In this document: one piece after another, positions 12,841 to 13,878 of the stretch | How the letters are laid out: the number at the start of each line of letters is the position of its first letter | Numbering within the stretch: position 1 is the first letter of the stretch | NCBI GenBank assembly: GCA_035461175.1 | Contig: DATHVR010000001.1 | Location: 1-13,878 of the forward strand | Source: DATHVR01 sp035461175 | GTDB lineage: Bacteria; Actinomycetota; Acidimicrobiia; Spongiisociales; ZC4RG35 | DNA length: 13,878 nucleotides | Reading direction: 5' to 3' | Notes under the pieces: generated by a model | Told to the model about the DNA's origin: nothing | Seen by the model: only the letters and a program-made list of their open reading frames with translations | Databases searched by the model: none | Translations under genes and position numbers: made by a program

Positions 12841-13826
12841 GCATGGACTACCGGGCGGCCGGCGTCGACCTCGACGCCGCCGACGCCCACGTCGACCGGA
12901 TCGCCCCTCTCGTCACCTCCACCTGGGGCGAAGGCGTGGTGGGGGGATTCGGCGGCTTCGCCGCCGGAGTGCGCATCCCTCCCGGATACACCTCCCCGGT
13001 GCTGATGATGTGCACCGACGGAGTGGGAACCAAGCTCGAACTCGCCCGCCGCTCCGGCCGCTGGGGCGGGGTTGGACAAGATCTGGTGGCGATGTCGGTC
13101 GACGACCTGGTCGTGGCCGGCGCCCGTCCGCTCGCCTTCGTCGATTACATGGCGGTCGGGTCGCTCCGGGCCGAGCGGGACGAGACCATCGTTGCCTCGG
13201 TGGCGACCGCCTGCGCCAAGGCCGGATGTGCGCTGGTGGGAGGGGAGACCGCCGAGCATCCAGGGGTGATGGATCCCGAGGCCGTCGACCTCGCCGGCGC
13301 CGCCGTGGGGGTGGTGGAGGATGGCGAGGAACTCGGCCCCCACCGGGTGCAACCCGGCGACGTGGTGATCGGACTGGCCAGCCCCAACCTCCGCTCCAAC
13401 GGCTTCTCCCTGGTCCGCCGGGTGTTCGAGGGCGTCGATCTGGAGGATCCCTTCCCAGAGGACGGCCGGCCGATCGCCGAGGTTCTCCTCGAGGCCTCGG
13501 TGATCTACGCCCCCGCCGTCCTCGCTGCCGTCGCCACCGGGGCGGTACGGGCGGCGGCCCATGTCACCGGCGGCGGGCTGGCGGCGAATCTGGCCCGCTC
13601 GGTGCCCGACGGCCTACGGGCTGTGGTCGACCACTGGTCCTGGGATTGGCCCCACGTCTTCACCGAGGTCCAGCGCCGGGGCGGGATCGGTGTCGACGAG
13701 ATGCGGCGCACCTTCAACCTCGGCATCGGCTTCTGCCTGGTAGTTGACCCCGCCGGCACCGACGCCGTGAGCGAAGCGGTGACGGAACATGGACCGCTCC
13801 CGATCGGGGAGATCCAGAAGGCCTGA
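12837..13826 (+). CDS. purM: Phosphoribosylformylglycinamidine cyclo-ligase PurM (AIR synthetase, EC 6.3.3.1)
   Basis: This enzyme converts FGAM and ATP to aminoimidazole ribonucleotide, the fifth step of purine synthesis, directly using the product of PurL. It has 329 residues, near the family length. Hallmarks are CTDGVGTKLELA (59-70), DLVAMSVDDLVVAGARPL (82-99), GGETAEHPGV (135-144), IGLASPNLRSNGFSLVR (178-194) and HVTGGGLAANLAR (242-254). The GTG at 12837 overlaps the purF stop (GTGA) and has GAAGG 6 nt upstream. The second in-frame start, ATG at 12843, would remove only two residues and cannot be excluded. Co-transcription with purF from the TACCAT promoter is likely. The gene is complete and ends 52 bp before the right edge; those bases hold no recognisable gene start or terminator. 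Confidence 0.97.
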   Translation: MSMDYRAAGVDLDAADAHVDRIAPLVTSTWGEGVVGGFGGFAAGVRIPPGYTSPVLMMCTDGVGTKLELARRSGRWGGVGQDLVAMSVDDLVVAGARPLAFVDYMAVGSLRAERDETIVASVATACAKAGCALVGGETAEHPGVMDPEAVDLAGAAVGVVEDGEELGPHRVQPGDVVIGLASPNLRSNGFSLVRRVFEGVDLEDPFPEDGRPIAEVLLEASVIYAPAVLAAVATGAVRAAAHVTGGGLAANLARSVPDGLRAVVDHWSWDWPHVFTEVQRRGGIGVDEMRRTFNLGIGFCLVVDPAGTDAVSEAVTEHGPLPIGEIQKA

Positions 13827-13878
13827 CCCGGGCAGCCACCGACGGAATACTGGAGGCTTTTCGCGACAGAATTTGGCG

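Noticed and set aside
13827..13878. Right-edge tail examined for a promoter, terminator or gene start.
   Set aside because: It contains no hairpin with a T-run and no convincing start codon; too short to call.

Overview
The window is high-GC DNA (about two thirds G+C by eye, strong G/C at third codon positions) with tightly packed genes, GTG as well as ATG starts, and frequent 4-bp ATGA/GTGA overlaps. Together with an adenosine deaminase of the NTDNRLMS type, an Fe-S-type PurF and an MMPL transporter, this suggests an actinobacterium. An Acidimicrobiia-like lineage, perhaps a metagenome-derived genome, is a reasonable guess but is not proven here. I see no rRNA, tRNA, CRISPR array, insertion sequence or phage gene. 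No stretch longer than 300 bases lacks a gene.

Layout, left to right. (1) Positions 1-1007 are the C-terminal half of purL, followed by a possible hairpin terminator and a 50-codon ORF of unknown function (1133-1285) with its own -10 box. (2) A phosphofructokinase (1362-2483, +) converges on an adenosine deaminase (2691-3671, -). The 207-bp gap between them holds two copies of a 54-55 bp repeat flanking an 8-bp hairpin. (3) A 14-helix DHA2-type MFS exporter (3727-5205) is followed by an alpha/beta hydrolase (5235-6194) and a translationally overlapping crotonase-family protein (6191-6982). (4) A convergent hairpin (7004-7021) separates these from a minus-strand pair: a TetR regulator (8471-7866) and an alpha/beta hydrolase (7869-7021), overlapping by ATGA. 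(5) An MMPL/RND-type transporter (8569-10908) is divergent from the tetR gene and overlaps a cupin gene (10905-11414). (6) purF (11434-12840) and purM (12837-13826) close the window.

Functionally, purL, purF and purM are de novo IMP synthesis enzymes, and adenosine deaminase feeds purine salvage. The purine genes are split by a block of about 10.4 kb of unrelated metabolism, transport and regulation. The tetR-hydrolase / MMPL-cupin unit looks like a ligand-responsive efflux or lipid-handling locus. Its shared 97-bp divergent promoter region carries four TGCA boxes that are the likely operator.

The most consistent unexplained pattern is regulatory. A TANNNT -10 box lies exactly 6-8 nt before the start codon of six genes (the 50-aa ORF, pfk, add, tetR, cupin, purF), leaving no room for a leader. 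This points to widespread leaderless transcription. I found no clearly new multi-gene system. The best leads are the leaderless promoters, the 50-aa ORF, the repeat pair, the TGCA operator, and substitutions at family-diagnostic residues in the phosphofructokinase and the crotonase.
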